Positions 1-10,286 are shown, counted from the stretch's first letter. The stretch: 48,663 nucleotides of DNA from Caulobacter sp. Root655 (GCF_001427665.1 NZ_LMHC01000001.1:914907-963569), one strand, 5' to 3'. The notes: generated from the letters alone by a model not told the origin. Made by a program: numbers and translations.

Positions 1-64
1 AGAGAGAGGGAATCCAATGGCGTTTGACATCCAGGCCGTGGCCAAGCATTTATCCTACAAATAG

Positions 65-1024
<960 letters not shown>

Positions 1025-1163
1025 AGTCCCGAGGCGGACGCCTGGACGTGACGTGGTTCTTGCATAGTTGGCGGCCTCAACGTTAGGTACCGTCCGAGGG
1101 CGTGATGCGGACGTTCGGCCAATATGCCGAGGGGAGATTGCGGGCGCTCTGGGGGAGAGACGC

Positions 1164-2954
1164 GTGAAGTTCCTGGACGCTCCGTTGCCGCCGCCGCTGG
1201 CCGCCGCCTTGCGCGCCTGCAAGCCGCACTTCATGGCCGTCGCGGCGTTCAGCGCGATGATCAACGTGCTGCTGCTGGCCCCGACCATCTACATGATGCA
1301 GGTCTATGACCGGGTGGTGCCGACCGAAGGCCGCCTGACCCTGCTGTACCTGACCCTGATCGTGGCCTTCGCCCTGGGCACCCAGACGGCGCTGGAGTCG
1401 GTGCGCTCGCGGCTGCTGACCCTGGCGGGCCTGCGCCTCGACCGGCTGCTGGCCGGCGGCATCCTCCAGAAGCTGATGAGCGCCATGGCGCCGGGGTCGT
1501 CGTCGCAGGGCATGCGCGAGTTCGACATCATCCGCCAGGCGCTGTCCGGGCCGGTGGCCACGGCCGCTTTCGACATTCCCTGGACGCCGATCTACGTGCT
1601 GGTGGCGTTCATGATCCACCCGGCCCTGGGCGTGCTGACCGTCGCCGGCGGCGTGGTGCTGGTGACCCTGGCGATCCTCAACGAACGCGCCACGCGGTCG
1701 CGCAACCGGGAAGCCTTCATCGCCCAGGCCCAGGCCTACGCCTCGCAGGAGGCGGCCGCGGCCAACGCCGAGGTCGTGCGCGCCCTGGGCATGCGCGGCG
1801 CCCTGCGCGAGCGGCAGCTGGCCGATCGCCGCACGGGTCTGGACCTGTCGGCCAAGGCCCAGTTCACCGGCGGCGGCTATGCGGCGGCCACCCGGTTCAC
1901 GCGGATGTTCCTGCAGTCGGCGGCCCTGGGCCTGGGCGCCTGGCTGGCGGTCGAGAAGCAGATCTCGGCCGGGGCGATCATCGCCGCCTCGGTGCTGCTC
2001 AGCCGCGCCCTGCAGCCGATCGAACAGGTGGTCGGCGCCTGGACGGTGGTCGGCCAGGCGCGCGGCGCGCTCAACAACCTGATCAAGCTGTTCCCGAACA
2101 AGGGCCTGGAAGTCTCCGGCACCCAGCTGCCGGTTCCCACCGGGGCCCTGGCCCTGGAGCAGGTGTCGGTGCGCGCGCCGGGCGAGGGGCCGGTATTGCT
2201 GCGCGGGGTGTCCCTGCGCCTGTCCCCGGGCGAGGTGCTCGGGGTCATCGGCCCCAGCGGCGCGGGCAAGACCACCCTGGCGCGGCTGGCGGCCGGCGCG
2301 ATCACGCCCGACGCCGGCACGGTGCGCCTGGACGGCGCCAACCTGACCGACTGGGACGGCGACCGCCTGGGCCGCCACATCGGCTATGTGCCGCAGGACT
2401 CGGCGCTGATCGCCGGCTCGATCAAGGACAACATCTCGCGCTTCGCGGTCTGGGCGGGCGAGGGAGCGGGGAACGGCGTCGCGGCGATCGACGCCGCCGT
2501 CGTGGTCGCCGCCCAGGCGGCCGGCGTCCACGAACTGATCCTGCGCCTGCCCAGCGGCTACGACACCGTGCTGGGGGCGGGCGGGCGAGGCCTTTCGGCG
2601 GGGCAGGCCCAGCGCGTGGCCCTGGCCCGGGCGCTGTACGGCGCCCCGTCGCTGCTGGTCCTCGACGAGCCCAACTCGGCTCTCGACGCGGACGGCGAAC
2701 TGGCCCTGAACCAGGCGATCCTGGCGGCCAAGTCCCGCAGTGCGGCGGTGATGATCGTCGCCCACCGCACGGGCATCCTCAACATCGCCGACCGCCTGCT
2801 GGTGCTGCGCGAAGGCCAGGTCGAGCGGATCGGCCCCCGCGCCGAGGTCGTCGCCCAGATGGCGGCCGCCGCGAAGAACCCGCCCCGTCCCAACGGTAAC
2901 CCCAACCCCACCTCCACTTCCACCGCCGTCGCCCTGCAGGCCGCCAAGCCATGA
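1164..2954 (+). CDS. Type I secretion ABC transporter (PrtD family)
   Basis: A 596-residue half-transporter with an N-terminal membrane domain and a C-terminal ATPase, which powers one-step export of C-terminally tagged proteins. Walker A GPSGAGKTT is at residues 363-371, the signature LSAGQAQR at 477-484, Walker B LLVLDEP at 497-503, and the H-loop AHR follows. YMMQVYDRVVP near the first membrane segment is typical of PrtD-type exporters; there is no C39 peptidase domain. I chose the GTG at 1164 because GGGGGAGAGA lies just upstream; a TTG at 1068 would add 32 residues with no ribosome site. It overlaps the next gene by ATGA, so the pair is an operon. It resembles the serralysin and S-layer exporters. 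The giant RTX protein at 33810 is the only candidate substrate in the window. Confidence 0.95.
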   Translation: MKFLDAPLPPPLAAALRACKPHFMAVAAFSAMINVLLLAPTIYMMQVYDRVVPTEGRLTLLYLTLIVAFALGTQTALESVRSRLLTLAGLRLDRLLAGGILQKLMSAMAPGSSSQGMREFDIIRQALSGPVATAAFDIPWTPIYVLVAFMIHPALGVLTVAGGVVLVTLAILNERATRSRNREAFIAQAQAYASQEAAAANAEVVRALGMRGALRERQLADRRTGLDLSAKAQFTGGGYAAATRFTRMFLQSAALGLGAWLAVEKQISAGAIIAASVLLSRALQPIEQVVGAWTVVGQARGALNNLIKLFPNKGLEVSGTQLPVPTGALALEQVSVRAPGEGPVLLRGVSLRLSPGEVLGVIGPSGAGKTTLARLAAGAITPDAGTVRLDGANLTDWDGDRLGRHIGYVPQDSALIAGSIKDNISRFAVWAGEGAGNGVAAIDAAVVVAAQAAGVHELILRLPSGYDTVLGAGGRGLSAGQAQRVALARALYGAPSLLVLDEPNSALDADGELALNQAILAAKSRSAAVMIVAHRTGILNIADRLLVLREGQVERIGPRAEVVAQMAAAAKNPPRPNGNPNPTSTSTAVALQAAKP

Positions 2955-4312
2955 CCGCCATTCCCCCGACCTCAGCGGCCAACCCGATGGCGGTCCCGCC
3001 GCGCCTGTCCGACGACCCCGTCCGGATGATCCGCATCGGCGGCGTGGTGGCCGGCGTGTTCTTCGTCGGCTTCCTCGGCTGGGCGGCGTTCGCGCCGCTC
3101 GACGCCGGGGCCTACGCCCACGGGGTGATCGCGGTGGCGGGCAACCGCCAGGCCGTCCAGAACCGCGAAGGCGGCGTGGTCACCGGCATCCGGGTCAAGG
3201 AAGGCCAGGCCGTCGTCAAGGGCCAGGTCCTGCTGGAGCTTTCGGCCTCCGAGCTGCGGGCCAGCGAGCGCGGCATGACCGGCGAGATGCTGACCCTGTT
3301 GGCCCAGCGCGCCCGGCTGATCGCCGAGCGCGACCGGCAGGGCGGCTTCTCGGCCCCGCCGGAATTCGCCAGCCTGCTGCCCGAGGACCAGCCTCTGGCC
3401 GCCGACGCCCTGCGGCTGCAGCGCTTGCAGTTCCAGGCCCGTCGCAACGCCCTCGACACCCAGCGCGGCGTGCTCAACCAGCGCGTCCTGCAACTGGGCC
3501 AGCAGACCAGCGGGGCCGAGCGCCAGCTGGACGCCAACCGCCAGCAGCAGCGGCTGATCGAGGAGGAACTGGCCGGGGTCCAGGAACTGGCTTCCAAGGG
3601 CTATGCGCCCAAGACCCGGGTCCTGGCCCTGCAGCGCAGCGCCGCGTCCCTGACCGGCGAGGACGGCGCCTATCGCGCCCAGATAGCCCGCTCCAACGAG
3701 GCGGTCGGCGAGACCCGGCTGCAGACCCTGTCGCTGGAGCGCGAGCGCATGGAGGAGGTCGCCGGCCAGCTTCGCGACGTCCAGGTGCGCCTCGACGACC
3801 TGCAGCCCAAGGTGCTGGCCGCCCGCGAGCAACTGGCCCGCGCCACCGTCCGCGCCCCGGAGGGCGGCAAGGTGGTGGGCCTCAACGTCTTCACGGTGGG
3901 CGGCGTGGTCTCGCCGGGCCAGACCCTGATGGAGATCGTGCCGCAGGACCGCCGGCTGGTGATCCAGGCCAAGGTCTCGCCCAACGACGCCGACGACCTG
4001 CGACCCGGCCAGAAGACCCAGATCCGCTTCACCTCGCTGCACGAGCGCGACCTGCCGCTGCTGAACGGCACCCTGACCGAACTGTCGGCCGACAGCTTCA
4101 CCGACGAGAAGACCGGGGCGCAGTATTTCCGCGCCGAGGTCGCCGCCCCGCCGTCGGAACTGGACAAGATCCGCCAGCTTCGAGGCGTCCAGTCGGGCCT
4201 GCAGGCCGGGTTGCCGGTCGAGGTGCTGATCCCGCTGCGCAAGCGCTCGGCCCTGGCCTACCTGCTCGAGCCTCTGACCCAGACCTTCTGGCGCACGGGT
4301 CGCGAGCACTAG
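2951..4312 (+). CDS. Type I secretion membrane fusion protein (HlyD/PrtE family)
   Basis: A 453-residue periplasmic adaptor that links the ABC exporter to an outer-membrane channel. Residues 1-27 are cytosolic, about 28-48 form one membrane segment, and GGVVTGIRVKEGQAV is the first half of the lipoyl/barrel-sandwich domain. A long coiled-coil hairpin follows (residues about 100-290, rich in Leu, Gln, Arg and Glu), then the second lipoyl half (RAPEGGKVVGL) and a beta-barrel domain. Start ATG overlaps the ABC stop (ATGA). No TolC-like gene follows. The channel must come from elsewhere; the NodT lipoprotein at 11.6 kb sits with an RND pump and is a less likely partner. A strong hairpin follows this gene. 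Confidence 0.95.
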   Translation: MTAIPPTSAANPMAVPPRLSDDPVRMIRIGGVVAGVFFVGFLGWAAFAPLDAGAYAHGVIAVAGNRQAVQNREGGVVTGIRVKEGQAVVKGQVLLELSASELRASERGMTGEMLTLLAQRARLIAERDRQGGFSAPPEFASLLPEDQPLAADALRLQRLQFQARRNALDTQRGVLNQRVLQLGQQTSGAERQLDANRQQQRLIEEELAGVQELASKGYAPKTRVLALQRSAASLTGEDGAYRAQIARSNEAVGETRLQTLSLERERMEEVAGQLRDVQVRLDDLQPKVLAAREQLARATVRAPEGGKVVGLNVFTVGGVVSPGQTLMEIVPQDRRLVIQAKVSPNDADDLRPGQKTQIRFTSLHERDLPLLNGTLTELSADSFTDEKTGAQYFRAEVAAPPSELDKIRQLRGVQSGLQAGLPVEVLIPLRKRSALAYLLEPLTQTFWRTGREH

Positions 4313-4356
4313 GCGCTTCGGATGCGTCGTGAGCGGATGAAATCAGGACAATAAAA

Positions 4357-4384
4357 AAGGCGGGCCTCCCCCAAGGCCCGCCTT
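4357..4384 (+). terminator. Rho-independent terminator after the secretion pair
   Basis: An 11-bp perfect stem (AAGGCGGGCCT / AGGCCCGCCTT) with a 6-base loop CCCCCA, flanked by six A's upstream and CAGTTTG downstream. It lies 44 bases past the adaptor stop and could work on both strands. The rest of the gap up to 4704 holds no convincing gene. The ribosome site of the next gene (GGGGGAGG) is at its end. Confidence 0.75.
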
Positions 4385-4704
4385 CAGTTTGTCCCCCCGC
4401 GGGGTTTGGGCGACGCTGGACGCGCCGCCAGTCGCTGGCTTGCGCGGCTGCGCCGTTCTCCGAGCTGATGGCGTGTGCGGCCGTCACGTCGGGGCGTGGG
4501 TTTCCCCTGGGCGTTCGCGGTCGAAGACCGGTGTTCACTCAGCAAGGCCGACACCTGTAAGGCTTTGAGCGTCATAACCGTTACATCCGGGTTCCATTTT
4601 CTTGATCGGGCGTCTCAAAGAAAAACCATCCTCTCGCGCCCTGCGACGAACGCCCGCATTGGGCGAGGCTGGTAAATGCATGATCGTGCCTTGGGGGAGG
4701 CCAC

Positions 4705-5724
4705 ATGAGTGAAACCGAGACGCCGCGAGGAGGTTCACGCCAGTCCTTGGCGCGAACGAATTTCAGCACACGGCACGTTCCGCCGGACGAGCGGCACGAC
4801 CTTTATCGCCGCGAAGTCCTGACGGCGCTGGACGCGTGCGATCCCGAGCCGGGCTTTTCGGCCGACATCACGTCCCTGCGCCTGGGCCCCCACGCCTTCT
4901 ACGTGACCGAAACCGGCGGCCAGGCCATGTTCCGGACGCCGGAGATGATCGCCGCCGACGGCCATGACGCCTACATCGTCCAGTTCAACATCGCCGGGTC
5001 GCACACCGGCGATTTCGACGGCGTGCCCTTCGCGGCCGGACCCGGCGAGGTCGGGATCTGCGACCTGTCGCGGCCGATGCAGCTGCGAAGCACGGCCGTG
5101 AAGGTGCTCACCACCTTTCTGCCGCGCGCCCAGGTCAGGGCGGTGGTTCCGGACATCGAACTGCACGGCATGGTGCTGGACGGCAACCGCGCCGGCCTGT
5201 TGATCGAGCACCTGACCTCGGTGACCCGCTGGTTTCCGCAACTGATCCCCGAGACCCTGCCGGGCATCACCCGCGCCACCATCGAGCTGCTGGGCGCCTG
5301 CCTGGCCATGGAGGCCGGACGGGCCGATTTCGGCGTGCGCGAGTCGCCCGTGCTGTTGCGGGCGCGCGGCTATGTCGAGCACAACCTGCTGGAGCCCAGT
5401 CTCAACCCGGCCAAGATCAGCGAGGCGCTGGGCGTGTCGCGCTCCACCCTCTACCGATTGTTCGAGCCGCTGGGCGGGGTCACCGGCTACATCTGGGAGC
5501 GCCGCCTGCACCTGGCCCGCGCCGCCCTGCTGGACCCCAAGCGGGCCCGGCGGATCAGCGAGATCGCCTTCCAATGCGGCTTCAGCAGCGAGGCCCATTT
5601 CAGCCGCAGCTTCCGCAAGGCCTTCAACATCCGGCCCAGCGACCTGCGCTCGCTGCAGCCCAGCCTCGCCGACGAGCCCGACAGCCCGTTCTCCAAATGG
5701 ACCGAGGCGGCGAGGAGCGCCTGA
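4705..5724 (+). CDS. AraC family transcriptional regulator
   Basis: A 339-residue regulator. Residues about 30-200 form an AraC_binding_2-type ligand domain (AFYVTETGG, YIVQFNIAGSHTGDFDG, GICDLSRPMQLRS). The C-terminal about 100 residues carry two helix-turn-helix motifs: KISEALGVSRSTLYRLF, and RISEIAFQCGFSSEAHFSRSFRKAFN followed by the usual RPSDLR. The ATG at 4705 has GGGGGAGG about 6 bases upstream. It stands alone between a terminator and a palindromic repeat. Its target cannot be read from the sequence; the neighbouring secretion genes are on the same strand but separated by a terminator. Confidence 0.92.
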   Translation: MSETETPRGGSRQSLARTNFSTRHVPPDERHDLYRREVLTALDACDPEPGFSADITSLRLGPHAFYVTETGGQAMFRTPEMIAADGHDAYIVQFNIAGSHTGDFDGVPFAAGPGEVGICDLSRPMQLRSTAVKVLTTFLPRAQVRAVVPDIELHGMVLDGNRAGLLIEHLTSVTRWFPQLIPETLPGITRATIELLGACLAMEAGRADFGVRESPVLLRARGYVEHNLLEPSLNPAKISEALGVSRSTLYRLFEPLGGVTGYIWERRLHLARAALLDPKRARRISEIAFQCGFSSEAHFSRSFRKAFNIRPSDLRSLQPSLADEPDSPFSKWTEAARSA

Positions 5725-5768
5725 GGCCTGCACGGGACGTCCCCTTTGCTATCGCTGTCCTAAATTCG

Positions 5769-5874
5769 GTTGTCATCCCGGAAGCCTCGCAGAGGCTGTC
5801 CGGGACCCAGGGGCCGGCGCGATGCGGTGGCCCTGGGTCCCGGCTCTTCGCTGCGCTACGGCCGGGATGACAAC
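5769..5874. repeat. Intergenic palindromic repeat, class A copy 1
   Basis: Inverted repeat with outer arms GTTGTCATCCCGG / CCGGGATGACAAC and inner arms GGGACCCAGGG / CCCTGGGTCCC. A second copy lies at 19408-19510 and shares the internal GGCTCTTCGCT segment. It lies in the 287-base gap between the AraC gene and the DUF4173 operon. The rest of that gap shows no gene. Confidence 0.85.
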
Positions 5875-6011
5875 AGCGGGGTGGGCTCCAAGGCCAGGAT
5901 CCCGAGCCCTGCACGAAACCTGCACATGAAACCGGCCTGACGGGCGCCGGAGCGGCGGGTTGGTCTCGACGCCCGGCGGGCATTCCAGGGTCTCCCGATC
6001 CGGAGCCCGCC

Positions 6012-7646
6012 ATGCCCCCTTTCCGCCGTCCCCGCGACCTGTCCTTCGCGATCAAGGCGAGCGCCGCCGTGGCCCTGGTCGTGGCCGCCGACCTGCTGTT
6101 CTACGGCCACCCGTTCGGCGCGACGGTCGGGGTCTTCGCCCTGCTGCTGACCCTGGCGGCGACCCTGCTGCATCCCGCCGCCCGTCGCGATCCCAAGGCC
6201 CTTTTCGCCCTGGCCGCCGCCGCCGTCCTGGCGCTGGTCCAGGTCGAGGCGCCCAGCCTGCTGGCCTCGCTGCTGTTCTGGGCCCTGCTCAGCCTGGCGG
6301 TGCTGGCGCCGCGCGCCCAGGGTTTCGACGACGCCTGGCGGTGGTCGCAGCGCCTGCTGGCCCAGGCGGCGGTCGGCCTGGTCGGCCCGTGGCTCGACCT
6401 GCGCCGGGCCCGCCGCGCCGGCCGGACCGGACCGCGCGGACGCTGGAACCAGGTCGTGCCGCTGCTGGCCCTGCCGGTGCTGGGCGGGGCGGTGTTCCTG
6501 GCGCTGTTCGCCGCGGCCAATCCGGTGATCGCCAACGCCCTGGCGGCCCTGCGCCTGCCCGCGCTTGGTTCGGACTTCGGCTGGCGGGTGATGTTCTGGC
6601 TGACGGTGCTGGTCCTGGTCTGGGGGGTGCTGCGGCCGCGCCGCCGCCGCATTCTGCCGGTCGGCAAGGCCAGGCGCGGCGTCGTGCTCGCCGGCGTGCC
6701 CGTGGCCTCGGTGGTGCTGTCGCTGATCGTCTTCAACGCCCTGTTCGCCCTGCAGAACGGCCTGGACGCCGTCATCCTGTGGGGCGGGGCCGGGCCGCCG
6801 GCCGGCCTGACCCTGGCCGAATACGCCCATCGCGGCGCCTATCCCCTGATCGCCACGGCGCTGCTGGCCGGGCTGTTCGTGCTGGTGTTCCTGGCCCCCA
6901 GCTCGCCGACCGCCAAGGTTCCGTCGGTCCGGGTCCTGGTGGTGGCGTGGGTGGCGCAGAACCTGTTCCTGGTGGCCTCCAGCATCCTGCGCACCCTGGA
7001 CTATGTGCAGGCCTATTCCCTGACCCGCCTGCGGATCGCCGCCCTGGTCTGGATGGGGCTGGTCGCCCTGGGCCTGGTGCTGGTCTGCTGGCGGATGCTG
7101 CGCGGCAAGAGCGGGGCCTGGCTGATCAATACCAACGCCGCCGCGGCCCTGATCGTGCTGGTCGGCGCTTGCGTGGTCGACCTGGGCGCGGTGGCGGCGG
7201 CCTGGAACGTCCGCCATGCCCGCGAGGTCGGCGGCCAGGGACCGAGGTTGGACGTCTGCTACCTCAACCGGCTGGGCGCGTCGGCGGCGGTTTCGCTGGT
7301 GCGGCTGGAGCGCGGTCCGTTGCCCGAGGGGCTGGACGACCGCGTCGCCGCCGTGCGCGAGGAGGCGGTTCAAGCCCTGCGGGACCGGCAGGCGGCCTGG
7401 CGCGGCTGGAGCTGGCGCGGGGCGCGGCGGCTGGCCCGGGTCGACGCGCTTCAGGCCGGGCGGCCGGCGGCCGTCAGCGCCTGGGCCCCGGACGGCCGCG
7501 AGTGCGACGGCGCGCCGCTGCACATGTCCGAAGGCGCCACCATGCCGGAACCGCCGGCGCCCGAGCCTGTCGGGCTCGCCACCTCTCCCCCGTTGACCCC
7601 ATCCCCGTTGACCCCATCCCCGTTGACCCAGGGCGCGGAGCACTGA
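6012..7646 (+). CDS. DUF4173 multi-pass membrane protein
   Basis: A 544-residue integral membrane protein matching the DUF4173 family, whose molecular function is unknown. There are about ten hydrophobic segments from residue 12 to about 410 (for example VALVVAADLLFYG, VVPLLALPVLGGAVFLALF, VLVVAWVAQNLFLVASSIL), with the conserved ANPVI and NTNAAAA patches. The C-terminal about 130 residues are soluble and contain DVCYLNRLG. Just before the stop are three copies of the pentapeptide SPLTP encoded by a 15-bp tandem repeat. The gene ends 2 bases before a response regulator ATG and is co-transcribed with a two-component system, so a role in envelope sensing is a fair inference, not shown. Confidence 0.85.
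   Translation: MPPFRRPRDLSFAIKASAAVALVVAADLLFYGHPFGATVGVFALLLTLAATLLHPAARRDPKALFALAAAAVLALVQVEAPSLLASLLFWALLSLAVLAPRAQGFDDAWRWSQRLLAQAAVGLVGPWLDLRRARRAGRTGPRGRWNQVVPLLALPVLGGAVFLALFAAANPVIANALAALRLPALGSDFGWRVMFWLTVLVLVWGVLRPRRRRILPVGKARRGVVLAGVPVASVVLSLIVFNALFALQNGLDAVILWGGAGPPAGLTLAEYAHRGAYPLIATALLAGLFVLVFLAPSSPTAKVPSVRVLVVAWVAQNLFLVASSILRTLDYVQAYSLTRLRIAALVWMGLVALGLVLVCWRMLRGKSGAWLINTNAAAALIVLVGACVVDLGAVAAAWNVRHAREVGGQGPRLDVCYLNRLGASAAVSLVRLERGPLPEGLDDRVAAVREEAVQALRDRQAAWRGWSWRGARRLARVDALQAGRPAAVSAWAPDGRECDGAPLHMSEGATMPEPPAPEPVGLATSPPLTPSPLTPSPLTQGAEH
7586..7629 (+). repeat. 15-bp tandem repeat inside the DUF4173 gene
   Basis: CGTTGACCCCATCCC recurs with a period of 15 bases, with CGTTG at 7591, 7606 and 7621. 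It encodes SPLTP-type pentapeptides at the extreme C-terminus. Because the unit is a multiple of three, copy-number change would keep the frame. Confidence 0.85.
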
Positions 7647-7648
7647 AC

Positions 7649-8365
7649 ATGGGCCGCATGCAGCGCACGATCCTGATCGTCGACGACGACCCCCACATCC
7701 GCCAGCTCCTGGTCTTCGCCCTGGCCAAGGCCGGGCTGGAGACCCGCGAGGCGGCCGACGGCGAGGCGGCCCTGGCGGCGGTGGCCGAGCGTGCGCCCGA
7801 CCTGGTGGTGCTGGACATCAACATGCCGCGCCTGGACGGGCTGGAGGTCTGCCGCCGGCTGCGGGCCCAGGGCGACCTGCCGATCCTGTTCCTGTCCTCG
7901 CGCGACGACGAGATCGACCGGGTGCTGGGCATCGAGCTGGGGGCCGACGACTATGTGGTCAAGCCGTTCAGCCCGCGCGAGGTGGTGGCCCGCGTCCAGG
8001 CCATCCTGCGGCGCACAGGCGCCAAGGCGGGCGAGGTGACCGGGCTCGACGGCACGATCAGCCGGGGCCGGCTGAGCCTCGACCCCGAGGCCTGGAGCGC
8101 CCGGTGGTCGGGGGCCGAGGTGTCGCTGACGGTCACCGAGTTCACCATCCTGCGGACCCTGGCGACGACCCCGACCAAGGTGTTCAGCCGCGACGCCATC
8201 ATCGACCGCCTGCGCGGTCCGGGCTTCGCGGTCACCGACCGCACCATCGACAGCCACGTGCGCAACCTGCGGGGCAAGTTCGCCGGGGTCGGCGGCCACG
8301 ACGTCATCGAGACCCGGGCCGGGATCGGTTACCGCCTGGGGGCCTGCGTCGGCGCGCAGGCGTGA
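7649..8365 (+). CDS. OmpR-type response regulator
   Basis: A 238-residue two-domain regulator. The receiver domain holds the acidic cluster D12-D14, the phosphoacceptor D56 (VVLDINMP), S83 and K105 (VVKPFSPRE). The C-terminal winged helix is of OmpR/PhoB type (TVTEFTILRTLATTP, DRTIDSHVRNLRGKF, IGYRLG). The ATG at 7649 is preceded by GCGGAG at 8 bases. It begins 2 bases after the DUF4173 stop and overlaps the kinase start by GTGA, so the three form one operon. It should be phosphorylated by that kinase. Target genes are unknown. Confidence 0.96.
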   Translation: MGRMQRTILIVDDDPHIRQLLVFALAKAGLETREAADGEAALAAVAERAPDLVVLDINMPRLDGLEVCRRLRAQGDLPILFLSSRDDEIDRVLGIELGADDYVVKPFSPREVVARVQAILRRTGAKAGEVTGLDGTISRGRLSLDPEAWSARWSGAEVSLTVTEFTILRTLATTPTKVFSRDAIIDRLRGPGFAVTDRTIDSHVRNLRGKFAGVGGHDVIETRAGIGYRLGACVGAQA

Positions 8366-9942
8366 GCGAGCAGTTACGCGGCTGGGTGCGGACCTGGTGG
8401 CCGCCGCTGCGGCTGCGGGTCATCCTGCTGACCGTGCTGCTGTTCGCCGCCGCCATGCCGGCCATCGGGGCGGTGTTCCTGCGCACCTACGAGAACACCC
8501 TGGTGCGCCAGACCGAGGCCGAGCTGACCTCGCAGGGCGCGGCCCTGGCGGCGGCGGCCGGGGCGCTGTGGCCGGGCGCCGTGCGCGACTCCACGCCCGC
8601 CGACCCCGACGCCCGCGACGACCCCGGCTATTACCGCCCCGAGAGCACCAGCATCGACCTGCGCACCACGCCGGTGCTGCCCGAGCGTCCGGACGCCGCG
8701 CCCGCTCCGCCCGCCGACCCCCAGGCCGTGGCCGCCGCCGACCTCCTGGAGCCGATCCTCGACCAGACCAGCCGCAGCACCCTGGCCTCGATCCTGATCG
8801 TCGACCGCCACGGCGTGGTGGTGCGCGGCCTGGGCCAGGGCGGCGGGCTCTCGGCCCTGCCGGAGATCCAGGCGGCGCTGGCGGGCCATTCACGCACCGT
8901 GATGCGCCGCAACGGGGCCTATCATCCGCGCTATTCGTTCGAGTGGCTTAGCCGAGCCTCGTCCCTGCGCCTGCACCACGCTCGGCCGGTGCGGGTCAAC
9001 GGCCAGGTGGTCGGGGCGCTGCTGCTGTCGCGCTCGCCGCGGGCGCTGTTCCGGGGGGTCTACCAGGACCGGGGCAAGCTGCTGGCCGGCGGGGCGGCGA
9101 CGATCCTGCTGCTGGTGCTGCTGTCGGGCCTGGTGTCGCGCGGCGTGACCCGGCCGATCGAGGCGCTGAGCGCGGCGTCGCGCGGGGTGGCGACCGGGCA
9201 GGGCGAGGTGCCGGAAACCCCGGCCACCGCCGCCATCGAGATCCGCGACCTCTACCAGGACTTCCGGGTGATGGCCGACGCCATCGCCGTGCGCTCGCGC
9301 TACCTGCGCGACTTCGCCGCCGCCGTCAGCCACGAGTTCAAGACCCCGCTGGCCGGCATCACCGGGGCGGTCGAGCTGCTGGACGACCATTTCGACACCA
9401 TGAGCCCGGAGGAGCGCCACAGGTTCCTGGGTAACATCTCGGCCGACAGCGCCCGGCTGTCGCAGCTGGTCGGGCGGTTGATGGACATGGCCCGGGCCGA
9501 CATGGCCATGCCGCAGGCCGGGGTGGCGTGCGACGTCGGCTCGCCGGCCCGGCGGGTGGCCGACGCCCAAGGGCGCGACATCGCCGTCGTCCTCGACCTT
9601 GCCGCCGACCTGCCGCTGGTGGCCGCCCCCGAGGCGACGGTGGAGACGGTGCTGACCACGCTGGTGGAGAACAGCCGCCAGGCCGGGGCGCGGACGGTGA
9701 CGATCCGGGCGGAGGCGGTGGGCGAGGCGGTGGTGCTGCGGGTCAGCGACGACGGCCCGGGGGTTCCGCCGGCCGACCGCGACCGCCTGTTCGAGCCGTT
9801 CTTCACCAGCCGCCGCGAGGCCGGCGGCACCGGGCTGGGGCTGTCGATCGCGCGGTCGCTGCTGGCGGCCAGCCAGGGGCGGATCGGGCTGGTGGAGGGC
9901 GAGGCGGGGGCGGTGTTCGAGGTGAGGTTGCCGAGGGGGTGA
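8362..9942 (+). CDS. Sensor histidine kinase
   Basis: A 526-residue membrane kinase, started at the GTG that overlaps the regulator stop. The first membrane segment is about residues 18-38, then a periplasmic sensor region to about 238 with a proline/aspartate-rich stretch, then a second membrane segment (about 239-258) and a HAMP domain (RPIEALS). The phosphoacceptor is H324 in SHEFKTPLAGI, the N box is at N437 (ENSRQAG), and the G boxes are DDGPGV and GGTGLGLS. All catalytic motifs are intact. The periplasmic domain gives no clear ligand; the overall form recalls CreC/ChvG-type kinases. It pairs with the upstream regulator. Confidence 0.95.
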   Translation: MSEQLRGWVRTWWPPLRLRVILLTVLLFAAAMPAIGAVFLRTYENTLVRQTEAELTSQGAALAAAAGALWPGAVRDSTPADPDARDDPGYYRPESTSIDLRTTPVLPERPDAAPAPPADPQAVAAADLLEPILDQTSRSTLASILIVDRHGVVVRGLGQGGGLSALPEIQAALAGHSRTVMRRNGAYHPRYSFEWLSRASSLRLHHARPVRVNGQVVGALLLSRSPRALFRGVYQDRGKLLAGGAATILLLVLLSGLVSRGVTRPIEALSAASRGVATGQGEVPETPATAAIEIRDLYQDFRVMADAIAVRSRYLRDFAAAVSHEFKTPLAGITGAVELLDDHFDTMSPEERHRFLGNISADSARLSQLVGRLMDMARADMAMPQAGVACDVGSPARRVADAQGRDIAVVLDLAADLPLVAAPEATVETVLTTLVENSRQAGARTVTIRAEAVGEAVVLRVSDDGPGVPPADRDRLFEPFFTSRREAGGTGLGLSIARSLLAASQGRIGLVEGEAGAVFEVRLPRG

Positions 9943-10039
9943 GGTTTGGAGGTGTGGTTTGGGAGGCTGGGCGGATGGGTGGTTTCGACCCTGAGCGGAC
10001 GTTCGAACGGTCAGCTTTCGAAATCCGAAACCCTCTCGT

Positions 10040-10099
10040 CCCTCCCCCCTGCGGGGAGGGTGGCCCGCGTAGCGGGTCGGGTGGGGGTCCGGTGCAGGG
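10040..10099. repeat. Intergenic repeat, class D copy 1
   Basis: GC-rich element beginning CCCTCCCCCCTGCGGGGAGG and containing GGGTCGGGTGGGGGTCCGGTG. The first 24 bases recur identically at 48567. It lies in the 427-base gap between the kinase and the reductase. That gap otherwise holds only another hairpin repeat (10216-10286) and no gene. Confidence 0.75.
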
Positions 10100-10215
10100 C
10101 CGTTCGGGAGGGAAAGGCGATCCGTCCGAAACCCACCCATCGCGGCCGTTCGGACCGTCGGCTCGTTGAACACCCATCCGCCCCGGATGGGGCGTTTCCG
10201 GTGATGGCCGACGCC

Positions 10216-10286
10216 CCCTCCGTCACGATGCGTATTCGCATCGCGCCACCTCCCCCGCGATGCGGGTGAGGAGAAGAGACGGAGGG
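10216..10286. repeat. Intergenic palindromic repeat, class F
   Basis: Outer arms CCCTCCGTC / GACGGAGGG enclose two smaller hairpins, GCGTATTCGC and CCGCGATGCGG. It is distinct in sequence from the other repeat classes and I found one copy only. Confidence 0.6.

Noticed and set aside
17..64. 15-codon ORF (MAFDIQAVAKHLSYK) with a GAGAGAGGG upstream
   Set aside because: Too short to support as a gene at the window edge and no family. It may be leader sequence or the remains of a gene.
1083..2765. 560-codon minus-strand frame opposite the ABC transporter
   Set aside because: It is a codon-bias shadow. The plus-strand Walker motifs are intact and the minus product is low-complexity His/Gln/Arg.
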